Part shown: one piece after another, positions 44,702 through 54,083 of the stretch
Layout of the letters: every line of letters starts with the position of its first letter
How positions within the stretch are numbered: the first letter of the stretch is position 1
DNA from: JAEZAA01 sp964514485
Lineage (GTDB): Bacteria; Pseudomonadota; Gammaproteobacteria; Pseudomonadales; Oleiphilaceae
Length of the DNA stretch: 64,000 bases
Assembly (NCBI GenBank): GCA_964514485.1
Contig: CAZEWG010000003.1
Coordinates: 59,583-123,582, forward strand
Direction of reading: 5' to 3'
Made by a program: the position numbers and the translations under genes
Notes under the pieces: model-generated
Told to the model about the DNA's origin: nothing
Databases searched by the model: none
Seen by the model: only the letters and a program-made list of their open reading frames with translations

Positions 44702-46555
44702 ATGCAAAACAATAAAACGCTCCGGCTGCGCTCAGCCATTGCGGCCTCTGCACTGTTCGCCGCCAGCGGCGCTGCAATGGCTGCTCCAGCATCCCTGACT
44801 CTAAATTACTCCTGCCCCTTCCCGATTGTAGGAACCCATACCATTACTGCAGTGATCAGTGCAGACATGCCCGCTGTTGCCACCGTCGGCCAGCCGATCG
44901 GCGACATCGTCATTAACGCTGACACCACCGTACCTGACGATGCAACCTTTGGTCTGACCATGGTTCAAGCCGTAACGATCGAAGGCACCGCAACCTCCTC
45001 AACTCAGATCGTTTTGAACAGCCGCTCCATTCCGCTGGACATCGACCTGGCCGTTCCACCGTCACCCGTACACATGGGTCTGGTCCTGCCTGCTAGCGGC
45101 ATCCAGCCCTCTCTGACCTTCCAGGAAGGCGATCAGGGTCAAGCATCTGTCCAAGTTGGCGGCCTGAAACTCCGTATGATTTCTCGCCAGGCCGCCGGCA
45201 ACCTCGCACCGCTGCCCATCGGTGACTTTACTACAACCTGTACGCAGCTTCCCGGTCAAAACAACGTGCTGCACACCTTCGAGGTTGTAAGTGGCAATGG
45301 TGGCACTGATCCGAATCCGGATCCCGATCCCGAGCCGCAACCTGAGTTACCGGTAATTTCCGTATCCGCGGAAACCGTTAACTTTGGCGACGTCCTGGCC
45401 GGCCTGTCCGCTCAGCGCACCGTCACTGTTACCAACGCCGGTACCGCTACGCTGGCCATTAACTCCGTTAACATCAACGGTGGCAACGGCGCCTTCGCAC
45501 AATCCAACAACTGTGCTTCTGTCGCTGCTGGCTCCAGCTGTAACGTCAATGTAACCTACTACGCTTCCGGCGAAGGTGCTCAGTCTGCCACCCTGGTAAT
45601 TGGTTCCAACGACGAACTGAACCCCACTGTTCAGATCCCGCTGAGCGGCAAGAGCATTACTCAAACTGCTCCCAACATCAGCGTAAGCCAAACCTCCGTT
45701 AACTTTGGTGAAGTATTGGTTGGTCAGACTCAACAACAAACCCTGACCATCTCCAACACTGGCACCGCCGCACTGACCATCAATGGCGTGCAACTGGCTT
45801 CTGGCTTCAACGCTGGCTTCTCCGTAGCAGCTAACCACAACTGCGGTACTGTTGCCCCTGGCGCCAACTGCAGCGTACCGGTCAGCTTCGCACCGAACAG
45901 CGTAGGCGCAGCGCAAGGCTCTGTTGTGATCAGCTCCAACGATCCTGACACTTCCTCTGTCACTGTTGCCCTGAGCGGCCAAGGCAAAGAAGATACTCCT
46001 CCCCCGGTAGAAGAGGATTTCATCCTGGATGTTGCCATGGACGTTCTGGGTCTGACCTGGATCCGCGCAGGTAACTACGAGCTGGATCTGGTTGGCCGCA
46101 TCGACAGCAAACTGAACCTGAGCAAAGGCACCTTCACTGCAGATCTGGTATTGGAGCCGACCAAAGCAAAATTCCAGGTGTCCAAGATCCTGAAGAGCCT
46201 GACCGGTGACGCTGACGTTCGCTTCGAGCCCGTCGGTGAGACTACTGGTACCCTGATTGATGGCAAGCTGACTGCACAGTCCAAAGTACATATCTATGTA
46301 CCGCGCGCCAACATCAAAGTCCTGGGTCTGCCCCTGCCTGTAGGTGGTGGTAAAAACTGCCGTACCTCCCAGCCGGTTACCATCAACCTGGCGAGCCCCC
46401 ACGGCGAGCAGTTTGGCCCCTTCACTGGCGGTAACATTGTAGGGATCTACGACCTACCCAAGCTGCAAAACTGCGGCCTGCTGACTGACACTCTGAATGA
46501 GTTCATGTCTGGTCCGAAAAACGAAATCGGTCTGAACCTGAAGACCATCATGTAA
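44702..46555 (+). CDS. secreted protein with DUF6801-like and two choice-of-anchor-D domains
   Basis: This 617-residue protein starts with a clear signal peptide cleaved after AMAA (residue about 28). Residues 30-195 resemble DUF6801 (LTLNYSCPFPIVGTHTITAVI; IEGTATSS). A proline/aspartate linker (DPNPDPDPEPQPE) follows. Two choice-of-anchor-D (ASH-like) repeats, near 218-325 and 328-430, share the pattern VNFGDVLAG / VNFGEVLVG ... CNVNVTY / CSVPVSF ... QIPLSG / VALSG. The last 180 residues form a beta-rich region with cysteines. Codons are strongly biased to CTG, GGT, AAC and CGT, which suggests high expression. No C-terminal anchor is seen. Function is unknown; surface or extracellular. Confidence 0.75.
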   Translation: MQNNKTLRLRSAIAASALFAASGAAMAAPASLTLNYSCPFPIVGTHTITAVISADMPAVATVGQPIGDIVINADTTVPDDATFGLTMVQAVTIEGTATSSTQIVLNSRSIPLDIDLAVPPSPVHMGLVLPASGIQPSLTFQEGDQGQASVQVGGLKLRMISRQAAGNLAPLPIGDFTTTCTQLPGQNNVLHTFEVVSGNGGTDPNPDPDPEPQPELPVISVSAETVNFGDVLAGLSAQRTVTVTNAGTATLAINSVNINGGNGAFAQSNNCASVAAGSSCNVNVTYYASGEGAQSATLVIGSNDELNPTVQIPLSGKSITQTAPNISVSQTSVNFGEVLVGQTQQQTLTISNTGTAALTINGVQLASGFNAGFSVAANHNCGTVAPGANCSVPVSFAPNSVGAAQGSVVISSNDPDTSSVTVALSGQGKEDTPPPVEEDFILDVAMDVLGLTWIRAGNYELDLVGRIDSKLNLSKGTFTADLVLEPTKAKFQVSKILKSLTGDADVRFEPVGETTGTLIDGKLTAQSKVHIYVPRANIKVLGLPLPVGGGKNCRTSQPVTINLASPHGEQFGPFTGGNIVGIYDLPKLQNCGLLTDTLNEFMSGPKNEIGLNLKTIM

Positions 46556-46600
46556 GAGTCTGTTCCATCGCCCTCACCCGGGGGCGATTCGAACAACCCA

Positions 46601-46632
46601 AAAGTCCCCACCATCCGGTGGGGACTTTTTTT
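46601..46632 (+). terminator. intrinsic terminator of the secreted ASH-domain gene
   Basis: A 12-base-pair stem (AAAGTCCCCACC / GGTGGGGACTTT) with a four-base loop is followed by a run of T. It lies 45 bases past the stop codon. Confidence 0.9.
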
Positions 46633-47203
46633 GCCTTCCCATTTTCAAATGCGCAACACTGCAGACAGCAAGCTCCCCCGCCCCCATGCCTCCAAAGCGA
46701 CAACAACTCTATCTGGCTCGCAAGCGAAAGAGACGCAACCATGGTACTGGCAAGCGAAACCATTAGCTCTGCCAGAAACCCTGCACCTGCCCAAACCTTT
46801 CACTAACCTTTAGAGCGCTCACAATTGCAACAGCTAGCGACTCTTTACGAAAAGACGAATAAACCCAGAACTCCTCTTAAGTTCCGCCGCTAGAACCAAC
46901 CAGGCCCTCCCACATGCCCCCCCCCGGCATTGAGCGCAGTATCCAGACATGAAGCGCGGAAAACGCAGAGAGCAGAGAGCAGAGAGCAGAGAGCAGAGAG
47001 CAGAGAGCAGAGAGCAGAGAGCAGACCATTATCTCCACCCTGCAATAAACGCTAGTAAATAGGTTCTGCGGTTAAGACAATGGAGCCAATACAGACGGAG
47101 GATTCTATGGATGGCGCCCTGAATAGCAACAATAAAGCTTGCCGAGCCGCCAGCACACCAGCCAAGCACCACCCCGGGATAGAGCCTGACACACGCCCAA
47201 ATA
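46633..47203. other. non-coding region with tandem repeat
   Basis: About 570 bases lie between two terminators and contain no gene I can support. The main content is the heptanucleotide array at 46967-47025. Short open frames here have no ribosome site or coding bias. Confidence 0.7.
46967..47025. repeat. AGAGAGC tandem repeat, eight units
   Basis: Eight perfect head-to-tail copies of the seven-base unit AGAGAGC (46967-47022) are followed by a partial AGA. The array is outside any gene. Perfect short repeats of this kind usually vary in number by slippage. Confidence 0.95.
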
Positions 47204-47232
47204 AAAAAACCCCGCTAAAAGCGGGGTTTTTT
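47204..47232. terminator. bidirectional terminator after etfA
   Basis: A stem of six A-T and six G-C pairs (AAAAAACCCCGC / GCGGGGTTTTTT) has a five-base loop. On the minus strand it ends the etfBA transcript 47 bases past the etfA stop. Confidence 0.9.
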
Positions 47233-47278
47233 ATCGCAGGTCCGAACAGGTGGACCAGGCAGGCTTGGGTTCAATTAC

Positions 47279-48211
47279 TTAGCCCAGCTCTTTTTCCAGT
47301 TCGGGAACCGCCTGGAACAGGTCAGCTACCAGGCCGTAATCGGCCACTTGGAAAATCGGAGCTTCCTCATCCTTGTTGATCGCAACGATCACTTTGGATC
47401 CGGACATACCGGCCAAGTGCTGGATGGCTCCGGAGATACCCACAGCGATATAGAGCTGGGGAGCAACGATCTTACCGGTCTGACCAACCTGCATATCGTT
47501 GGGAACGAAGCCCGCGTCAACTGCCGCACGGGATGCACCAACAGCTGCGCCGAGTTTATCAGCCACGCTCTCCAGCATTTTGAAGTTTTCGCCGTTCTGC
47601 ATACCGCGACCACCGGAAATAACGATGGAAGCGCTGGTCAGCTCAGGACGGTCGGACTTGGCCATTTCCGCCTTAACAAACTCAGAAGTGCCAGCATTTT
47701 TGGACACAGCCAGAGCTTCAACAGCAGCAGAGCCGCCCTCAGCTGCAACCGGGTCAAATGCGGTGGGACGTACGGTGATTACTTTGATGCTGTCGGAAGA
47801 CTTCACAGTCGCCAGGGCGTTACCCGCGTAGATCGGGCGCTGGAAAGTGTCTTCAGAGACTACTTTGATGATGTCAGATACCTGAGCAACATCCAGCAGT
47901 GCAGCAACACGGGGCAAGAAATCCTTACCAGTGGTGCCCGCAGGAGTCAGGATGTGGGAGTAGTCTTTACCAATTTCAGCAACCAACAGGCTCAGATTTT
48001 CAGCCAGCTGATGAGCATATGCCGCATCATCGGCTACCAGCACCTTGCTTACACCCTCTGCCTTGGCAGCAGCTTCAGCAACAGCAGCACAGCCTTGGCC
48101 GGCTACCAGAACAACTACGTCGCCGCCAATTTGCTTGGCTGCAGCGATTGTATTCAGCGTCGAAGGCTTGAGGCTCTGATTGTCGTGGTCAGCAATAACG
48201 AGAATGCTCAT
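47279..48211 (-). CDS. etfA: electron transfer flavoprotein subunit alpha
   Basis: This 310-residue FAD-binding subunit ends with the ETF-alpha signature LYIAVGISGAIQHLAGMSGSKVIVAINKDEEAPIF. With EtfB it carries electrons from acyl-CoA and other dehydrogenases to ETF-quinone oxidoreductase. It starts directly after the etfB stop. The codon use is that of a well-expressed gene. Confidence 0.97.
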   Translation of the reverse strand: MSILVIADHDNQSLKPSTLNTIAAAKQIGGDVVVLVAGQGCAAVAEAAAKAEGVSKVLVADDAAYAHQLAENLSLLVAEIGKDYSHILTPAGTTGKDFLPRVAALLDVAQVSDIIKVVSEDTFQRPIYAGNALATVKSSDSIKVITVRPTAFDPVAAEGGSAAVEALAVSKNAGTSEFVKAEMAKSDRPELTSASIVISGGRGMQNGENFKMLESVADKLGAAVGASRAAVDAGFVPNDMQVGQTGKIVAPQLYIAVGISGAIQHLAGMSGSKVIVAINKDEEAPIFQVADYGLVADLFQAVPELEKELG

Positions 48212-48961
48212 TTAGATCACCTTCGCTTCGTTCTTCAGTTTGTCTACCAGTTCCGCAACAGATGCAACCTTGATACCCGCCTGACGCTGAGCCGGAGCTT
48301 CTACTTTCAGAGTAGTCAGACGCGGTGCCACATCTACACCCAGATCAGCCGGAGAAACAGTCTCCAACGGCTTCTTCTTGGCTTTCATGATGTTCGGCAG
48401 GGACGCATAACGCGGCTCGTTCAGACGCAGGTCGGTTGTTACAACTGCCGGCAGGTTCAGACCAACAGTCACCAGACCGCCGTCTACCTCACGAGTAACA
48501 TTAACCTTTTCACCCTCGACCACAACTTCAGAGGCGAAGGTTCCTTGCGGATAACCACACAGGGCTGCCAACATCTGACCAGTTTGGTTGTTGTCGGAGT
48601 CGATGGCCTGCTTGCCCAGAATGATCAGCTTAGGCTGCTCTTTGTCCACCACAGCTTTCAGCAGCTTGGCTGCAGCCAGGGATTGGATCTCTTCGTCAGT
48701 CTGGACCAGGATGCCGCGATCGGCGCCCAGAGCCAGGGCAGTACGAATCTGCTCTTGTGCGGCTTGCGGACCGATGGAAACAACGACGACTTCCGTCGCA
48801 ATGCCCTTCTCTTTCAGGCGCACAGCCTCTTCAACTGCGATTTCGCAGAAGGGATTCATTGCCATTTTGACGTTGGTTAAATCAACACCTGTGTTATCAG
48901 GCTTGACGCGCACCTTGACGTTATAGTCAATGACTCGTTTAACAGCGACAAGAACCTTCAT
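48212..48961 (-). CDS. etfB: electron transfer flavoprotein subunit beta
   Basis: This 249-residue subunit starts MKVLVAVKRVIDYNVKVRV and contains VKMAMNPFCEIAVEEAVRLKEKG and LIILGKQAIDSDNNQTGQML, the ETF-beta family blocks that bind AMP and partner dehydrogenases. The ATG at 48961 is family-like; an in-frame ATG twelve codons upstream is not needed. It forms an operon with etfA and is divergent from etfD. Confidence 0.97.
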   Translation of the reverse strand: MKVLVAVKRVIDYNVKVRVKPDNTGVDLTNVKMAMNPFCEIAVEEAVRLKEKGIATEVVVVSIGPQAAQEQIRTALALGADRGILVQTDEEIQSLAAAKLLKAVVDKEQPKLIILGKQAIDSDNNQTGQMLAALCGYPQGTFASEVVVEGEKVNVTREVDGGLVTVGLNLPAVVTTDLRLNEPRYASLPNIMKAKKKPLETVSPADLGVDVAPRLTTLKVEAPAQRQAGIKVASVAELVDKLKNEAKVI

Positions 48962-49578
48962 AGATTCCTCGTTATCTTCGATGGATTCAGGTTTCATTTA
49001 TAAAGAAAAACGGCCCCCGCACGATCATGGCGGATACAACGGACGCCGAAGGTGTGAGCCTGGGTCACACAAAGCAGCGTAATACTGAACGCAAATAAAA
49101 GTGAGGTCAATAGCAGAAGGGCCGGTAAGCCCACACTCAGACCTCGGTATCAGCCTTCAGAAGCCGGCTAACCACCATCATTCCTGCGTAATAAATATAC
49201 AGGAATAACATACAGCCAATCCCACACCCTGGCTACGCTGCTTTGTTTGAGCCAGGCTGGAAGGCGGTATTTAAACGAAAAAGCCGGCCAAATTCAAACA
49301 AGCGTTTGTTTGAAAGTGCTTTTGTTATATGCTAGCCGCTAGAAACCATCTATAATCCCGCCGTTTGTGCGCGGGGTCGATGCGATTCAGTGGGCAATTG
49401 TCCCCGGAAACGACAAAAGCGCATAAAAATAGAAAGAACCGCCAGCCTCCATAACCTGGTATATGCATCTAGCTGTTCGGGACGCCCGCGAGGGTTTTCC
49501 AAAACATATAGTGGCATTCGCGAGCTGTCTGGACCCTGTTAAACATTTTGAGAGTTGTGAAGACGAAGGAGACCTATC
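48962..49578. other. etfBA / ETF-QO divergent regulatory region
   Basis: This 617-base gap carries the promoters of both units. A palindrome at 49293-49314 sits over both candidate -35 boxes. A perfect TATAAT is present at 49351-49356. No gene is visible in it. Confidence 0.7.
49269..49333. promoter_or_regulatory. PsrA-like operator with overlapping divergent promoters
   Basis: Within 49293-49314 is CAAAC-N4-GTTTG (49295-49308) and an overlapping near-palindrome ending TTTGAA. This resembles the operator of PsrA, a fatty-acid-responsive TetR-type repressor of etf genes in Pseudomonas. On the minus strand TTGAAT (49297-49292), 17 bases, then TTAAAT (49274-49269) fit an etfB promoter. On the plus strand TTGTTT (49306-49311), 16 bases, then TATGCT (49328-49333) fit one for the ETF-QO gene. 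The operator overlaps both -35 boxes. Confidence 0.6.
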
Positions 49579-51231
49579 GTGGAACGTGAATCGATGGAGT
49601 TTGACGTCGTAATCGTCGGCGCCGGACCGGCGGGCCTGTCAGCGGCCTGTCGCCTTATGCAATTGGCACAAGATGCCGGCGAAGAAATCACCGTCTGCGT
49701 CGTAGAGAAAGGCTCCGAGGTCGGCGCCCATATTCTTGCAGGTACCGTTTTTGAGCCCACCGCGCTCAACGAGCTTTTCCCCAACTGGAAAGAAATGGGT
49801 GCTCCCCTGAATACGCCCGTCATTCGTGACGACATCTTCATGATGAAGAGTCAAGACGGCGCACTGAAAGTTCCCAATGCATTTGTTCCCCGCAACATGC
49901 ACAACCACGGCAACTACATTATCAGCCTTGGTAACCTGTGCCGTTGGCTGGCAGAACAAGCCGAAGCACTGGGCGTTGAGGTTTATCCTGGCTTTGCTGC
50001 GGCAGATATCATCTATGGCGAAGACGGCACCGTTCAGGGCATTCTGACCGGCGACATGGGTGTGAGCCGTGAAGGCGAACACAAAGACACCTACATGCCC
50101 GGCATGGAACTGCGCGCCAAGTACACACTGTTCTGTGAAGGTTCTCGCGGCCATCTGGGCAAACGCCTAATGGAGCGCTTCAATCTGAATGCCGATTGCG
50201 ACCCTCAACATTACGGCATCGGCATCAAAGAGCTGTGGGACATCGACCCTGCCAAGCACGAACCCGGTCTGGTCGTTCACTCTTTCGGCTGGCCCCTCAA
50301 AGAATCCGGCTCCACTGGCGGCGGCTTCCTGTATCACCTGGAAAACAACCAGGTCTACGTGGGACTCATTACCGACCTGAGCTACAGCAACCCCCATTTG
50401 AGCCCGTTTGAAGAGTTCCAGCGCTACAAGCTGCATCCAGAAATCCGCAAGTTCCTGGAAGGCGGCAAGCGTGTGTCCTACGGCGCTCGTGCGATCACCA
50501 AAGGCGGCTTCAACTCCCTGCCGAAGATGACCTTCCCCGGTGGTCTGCTGCTGGGCTGTGACGCCGGCACCCTGGTCTCCTCCAAGATCAAAGGCTCTCA
50601 TGCTGCAATGAAGAGCGGCATGATTGGCGCGGAAACCGTATTCGAAGCTCTGAAAGCCGGCAACACCGGCAGCGAGCTGACCAGCTTCAAGGAGAAGTTC
50701 GAAAACTCCTGGCTGTATAAAGAGCTGTACGACGAGCGTAACTTCGTTCCGGCACAGCACAAGTTTGGCGCTATCATCGGCGGCGGCATCACCTTCCTGG
50801 AGCAGAACATCCTGCGCCGCAGCCTGCCGATTACCTTCCATGACACCACCAAGGATCATGAAGCGCTCAAGCCTGCGGCAGAATGCCCGAAAATCAGCTA
50901 TCCCAAGCCAGATGGCGTCCTGACGTTCGACCGACTGTCTTCAGTGTTCCTGTCCAACACGAACCATGAAGAAGATCAGCCCATTCACTTGACGCTGAAA
51001 GACCCGAACGTGCCCATCAACCATAACCTGCCCATCTACGATGAGCCCGCGCAACGTTATTGCCCGGCAGGCGTTTATGAGGTGGTCACCCAGGACGACG
51101 GCAGCAAGCGCTTCCAGATCAACGCGCAAAACTGCGTCCACTGTAAAACCTGTGATATCAAAGACCCGACCCAGAACATTGTCTGGGTTACCCCGGAAGG
51201 TGGCGGCGGTCCCAACTATCCCAACATGTAA
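49579..51231 (+). CDS. etfD: electron transfer flavoprotein-ubiquinone oxidoreductase
   Basis: This 550-residue membrane-associated enzyme passes electrons from ETF to ubiquinone. FAD-binding VVIVGAGPAGLSAACRLMQLA opens it. The C-terminal [4Fe-4S] motif is CPAGVYEVV ... CVHCKTCDIKDPTQNI. The GTG start at 49579 is preceded by AAGGAG at a good distance; an internal ATG five codons on is possible. It is divergent from etfBA, its redox partner. Confidence 0.96.
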   Translation: MERESMEFDVVIVGAGPAGLSAACRLMQLAQDAGEEITVCVVEKGSEVGAHILAGTVFEPTALNELFPNWKEMGAPLNTPVIRDDIFMMKSQDGALKVPNAFVPRNMHNHGNYIISLGNLCRWLAEQAEALGVEVYPGFAAADIIYGEDGTVQGILTGDMGVSREGEHKDTYMPGMELRAKYTLFCEGSRGHLGKRLMERFNLNADCDPQHYGIGIKELWDIDPAKHEPGLVVHSFGWPLKESGSTGGGFLYHLENNQVYVGLITDLSYSNPHLSPFEEFQRYKLHPEIRKFLEGGKRVSYGARAITKGGFNSLPKMTFPGGLLLGCDAGTLVSSKIKGSHAAMKSGMIGAETVFEALKAGNTGSELTSFKEKFENSWLYKELYDERNFVPAQHKFGAIIGGGITFLEQNILRRSLPITFHDTTKDHEALKPAAECPKISYPKPDGVLTFDRLSSVFLSNTNHEEDQPIHLTLKDPNVPINHNLPIYDEPAQRYCPAGVYEVVTQDDGSKRFQINAQNCVHCKTCDIKDPTQNIVWVTPEGGGGPNYPNM

Positions 51232-51326
51232 TTAAGAAGGAAGTAACCACTCCGGCTCCTGAAACCGGAGTGGTCAATGAGTACAAACGGGGCCATGGAT
51301 GGCTCCCTGCTAAACAAGGAGTGTTT

Positions 51327-54011
51327 ATGATCGACATCGATCTCTCCCCGCTTATTGCGCGACTTGATTCCTATACCCTCGGCAATCTCGAAGCAGCCGC
51401 GGCTTATTGCCTCAGCCGTACCCATTTTCACGTTGAGCTGGAACATTGGTTTTTAAAGCTATTTGAAAGCCCAGATACCAATCTCTCCCTGATTCTCAAG
51501 GCCTACAACCTCAACTCAGCGAAACTCGTCCAGGAACTTGCGCTGTCTCTGGAGTCGTTGCGAACCGGTAACAGCCGCCACCCTGAATTGGCCCCGACCT
51601 TATCCGATCTGCTTCATTACGCCTGGCTGTTGGGTAACGTTGAGTTTAACCACCAGCAGATTGGTTCGGCCCATCTTATCGGCGGGCTTTTGCTTTCAGC
51701 CGATCTGCGCCGACGCTTTCTGGACAGCTGCCCATCCCTGGCTGCAATTCCCGGCGAGGCGGTGCGAGATTTTTTGCATGGCCTTTCACAGGCTGACTCC
51801 CACCCTGCCCCTTCCACGGTTGAATCTTCGGCTCCTGCGACATCGAACGAAGCCTTGGAGCGTTTTACTCAGGACCTGACCGCCCGTGCTCGTGAGGGGC
51901 TTATTGATCCGGTTTTAGGTCGTGACGACGAGATCCGCCAGTGTATTGATATTTTGTCCCGCCGCCGTCAAAACAATCCGATCCTGACAGGTGAGGCCGG
52001 GGTCGGTAAAACCGCGGTTGTCGAAGGCTTGGCCTTACGCATTGCCGCAGGTGATGTGCCCGATTCCCTCAAAAATGTCTGCCTGCGAGTGTTGGATCTC
52101 GGCTTGTTACAAGCCGGAGCCAGTTTCAAAGGAGAGTTCGAAAAACGCCTGCGCCAAGTGATCGACGAGGTGAAGTCCTCACCCGTTCCCATCATTATTT
52201 TTATTGATGAAGCACACACCCTGATTGGCGCCGGCGGCGCCGAAGGCCAAGGAGACGCCGCCAACCTGCTCAAACCCGCCTTGGCCCGGGGCGAACTCCG
52301 CACTATCGCCGCCACCACCTGGGCGGAATATAAACGCTACTTTGAGAAAGACCCCGCCCTGACGCGCCGCTTCCAAGTGATTAAAGTGGAAGAGCCCAGC
52401 ATTGAGAAAGCGATTATCATGATGCGAGGGGTGGCCCAATCCCTGGAACAGCACCATCAAGTCAGGATACTCGACGAGGCAATCATCGCCTCCGTTAAAC
52501 TCTCCGCCCGGTATCTGCCCAGCCGCCAACTGCCGGACAAGTCGGTCAGCCTGCTGGATACAGCCTGCGCCCGAGTCAGCCTTAGCCAAACCGGCACCCC
52601 AGCCCAGATTGAAGATAGCCGGCGCAGCCTTGAGCAAATTGAACTGACATTAGCGATGCTGGAGCGTGAACAAGCCTGTGGGGGCAATTGCCTGGAGGCA
52701 ATCCGAGAACTTAAAGAACAACGAACGCAATGCCAGCAGCAACTGGAACGGCTGTCTGCCCAATGGCAAGAAGAAGCGGGCCTGGTCAAACAGATTCGTG
52801 ACATCAGAAGCCGCTTGGTGCGGGACCATGAAGGAGGCAGTCAAGACCCTGAACCGAACGCGAGCCCCGAGCCGGCGACCGGATCTGACACGGCCTCGAC
52901 CAACATCACGGACCATGACTCTTCAGAAGTACGCCGCCACCTTCAGGAGCTCCAGACAAATCTGGACAGAGTTCAAGAACGCCACCCCCTGGTTCATGCT
53001 CAAGTGGACAGCCAGGCCATTGCTCAAGTGGTTGCCGACTGGACCGGCATTCCATTAGGCAAAATGCTGGGCGATGAAGTCACCACCATTCTCCATCTGC
53101 CTGAGCAGCTTGATCAGAGAGTGGTTGGTCAACCCCAAGCCATGGAGGCCATTGCCCGCCACATTCGTAGCTCTCGCGCCGGGCTGGCCGACCCGAACCG
53201 GCCGATCGGTGTGTTTATGCTGACCGGCCCCAGTGGTGTGGGCAAAACAGAAACCGCCCTCGCCCTGGCGGACCTCCTGTTTGGCGGCGACCAGAACCTG
53301 ACCGTCATCAACATGTCGGAGTTCAAGGAGGAGCATAAGGTCTCCATGCTGCTCGGTGCCCCTCCCGGCTACGTAGGCTATGGCGAAGGCGGCGTCTTGA
53401 CCGAGGCGGCCCGTCGCAAGCCCTATTCCGTCATTTTGCTGGATGAGATGGAAAAAGCCCACCCGGGCGTTCAAGATGTGTTCTACAACCTGTTTGATAA
53501 GGGCACGATTAAAGATGGAGAAGGCCGGGACATTGATTTTCGCAACACCCTGATCATCATGACCAGCAACGTCGGAGATCAACTGATCAGTCGTTTGTGT
53601 CATGACTCAACCGAAACACCACAACCGGAAGAAGTTCTGGAGGCCATTCGCCCTGAGCTTCACCGTCATTTCAAAACAGCCTTCCTCGGCCGAGTCTCTG
53701 TCATCCCCTACTACTCGCTCAGCTCAGAGAATCTCATGCAGATCGTGGCTATGCGCCTTGACGCCGTCGAACAGCGCCTCAAGGAGCGATATGGAGCCAA
53801 GTGCCAGATTGAAACGGCTGTGCTGGACAGAATCGTATCACGATGCCAAGACACGGAAACCGGCGCCCGAACCATTGAGAGCATTCTCAATCAAACCCTG
53901 TTGCCGGAGCTTGCCAGCGAATGTTTAGCTCGACTGGCAAGCGGAGCACCTTTTAGTCATGTACGCATCGGCCTGGGCGACAGTGGCGGTTTTAGCTATC
54001 AATTGGAATAG
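51327..54011 (+). CDS. clpV: type VI secretion AAA+ ATPase ClpV/TssH (orphan)
   Basis: This 894-residue double-AAA+ protein is of the ClpB/ClpV class. The N-terminal domain (LSPLIARLDSYTLGNLEAAAAYCLSRTHFHVELEHW, residues 6-42) matches TssH rather than ClpB. Walker A1 GEAGVGKTA is at about 222, Walker B FIDEAHTLIGAGG near 292, a coiled-coil middle region around 430-500, and Walker A2 GPSGVGKTE near 634 with LLDEMEKAH. ClpV disassembles contracted VipA/VipB sheaths. No other T6SS gene is in the window. The start at 51327 follows AAGGAG; 19 extra upstream codons include part of an inverted repeat and are unlikely. Confidence 0.88.
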   Translation: MIDIDLSPLIARLDSYTLGNLEAAAAYCLSRTHFHVELEHWFLKLFESPDTNLSLILKAYNLNSAKLVQELALSLESLRTGNSRHPELAPTLSDLLHYAWLLGNVEFNHQQIGSAHLIGGLLLSADLRRRFLDSCPSLAAIPGEAVRDFLHGLSQADSHPAPSTVESSAPATSNEALERFTQDLTARAREGLIDPVLGRDDEIRQCIDILSRRRQNNPILTGEAGVGKTAVVEGLALRIAAGDVPDSLKNVCLRVLDLGLLQAGASFKGEFEKRLRQVIDEVKSSPVPIIIFIDEAHTLIGAGGAEGQGDAANLLKPALARGELRTIAATTWAEYKRYFEKDPALTRRFQVIKVEEPSIEKAIIMMRGVAQSLEQHHQVRILDEAIIASVKLSARYLPSRQLPDKSVSLLDTACARVSLSQTGTPAQIEDSRRSLEQIELTLAMLEREQACGGNCLEAIRELKEQRTQCQQQLERLSAQWQEEAGLVKQIRDIRSRLVRDHEGGSQDPEPNASPEPATGSDTASTNITDHDSSEVRRHLQELQTNLDRVQERHPLVHAQVDSQAIAQVVADWTGIPLGKMLGDEVTTILHLPEQLDQRVVGQPQAMEAIARHIRSSRAGLADPNRPIGVFMLTGPSGVGKTETALALADLLFGGDQNLTVINMSEFKEEHKVSMLLGAPPGYVGYGEGGVLTEAARRKPYSVILLDEMEKAHPGVQDVFYNLFDKGTIKDGEGRDIDFRNTLIIMTSNVGDQLISRLCHDSTETPQPEEVLEAIRPELHRHFKTAFLGRVSVIPYYSLSSENLMQIVAMRLDAVEQRLKERYGAKCQIETAVLDRIVSRCQDTETGARTIESILNQTLLPELASECLARLASGAPFSHVRIGLGDSGGFSYQLE

Positions 54012-54060
54012 CCCCCAACTGGAATAATCCTGCCAATTTTTCAATCACGCCAGCACTGGA

Positions 54061-54083
54061 GAGCAGCCGTTTAGCGGCTGCTC
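54061..54083. terminator. hairpin at the convergent end of clpV and the LPG-synthase-like gene
   Basis: A 9-base-pair perfect stem (GAGCAGCCG / CGGCTGCTC) has a loop that contains the stop codon of the minus-strand gene. Neither strand has a T-run. It may act with Rho or only as a structural end. Confidence 0.4.

Noticed and set aside
45347..46402. A 351-codon open frame opposite the ASH-domain gene
   Set aside because: The plus-strand gene has signal peptide, repeats, ribosome site and terminator; the reverse frame has none.
47348..48880. A 510-codon open frame on the plus strand opposite etfA/etfB
   Set aside because: It is a mirror of two well-supported genes with strong codon bias, has no recognisable domain and no ribosome site.
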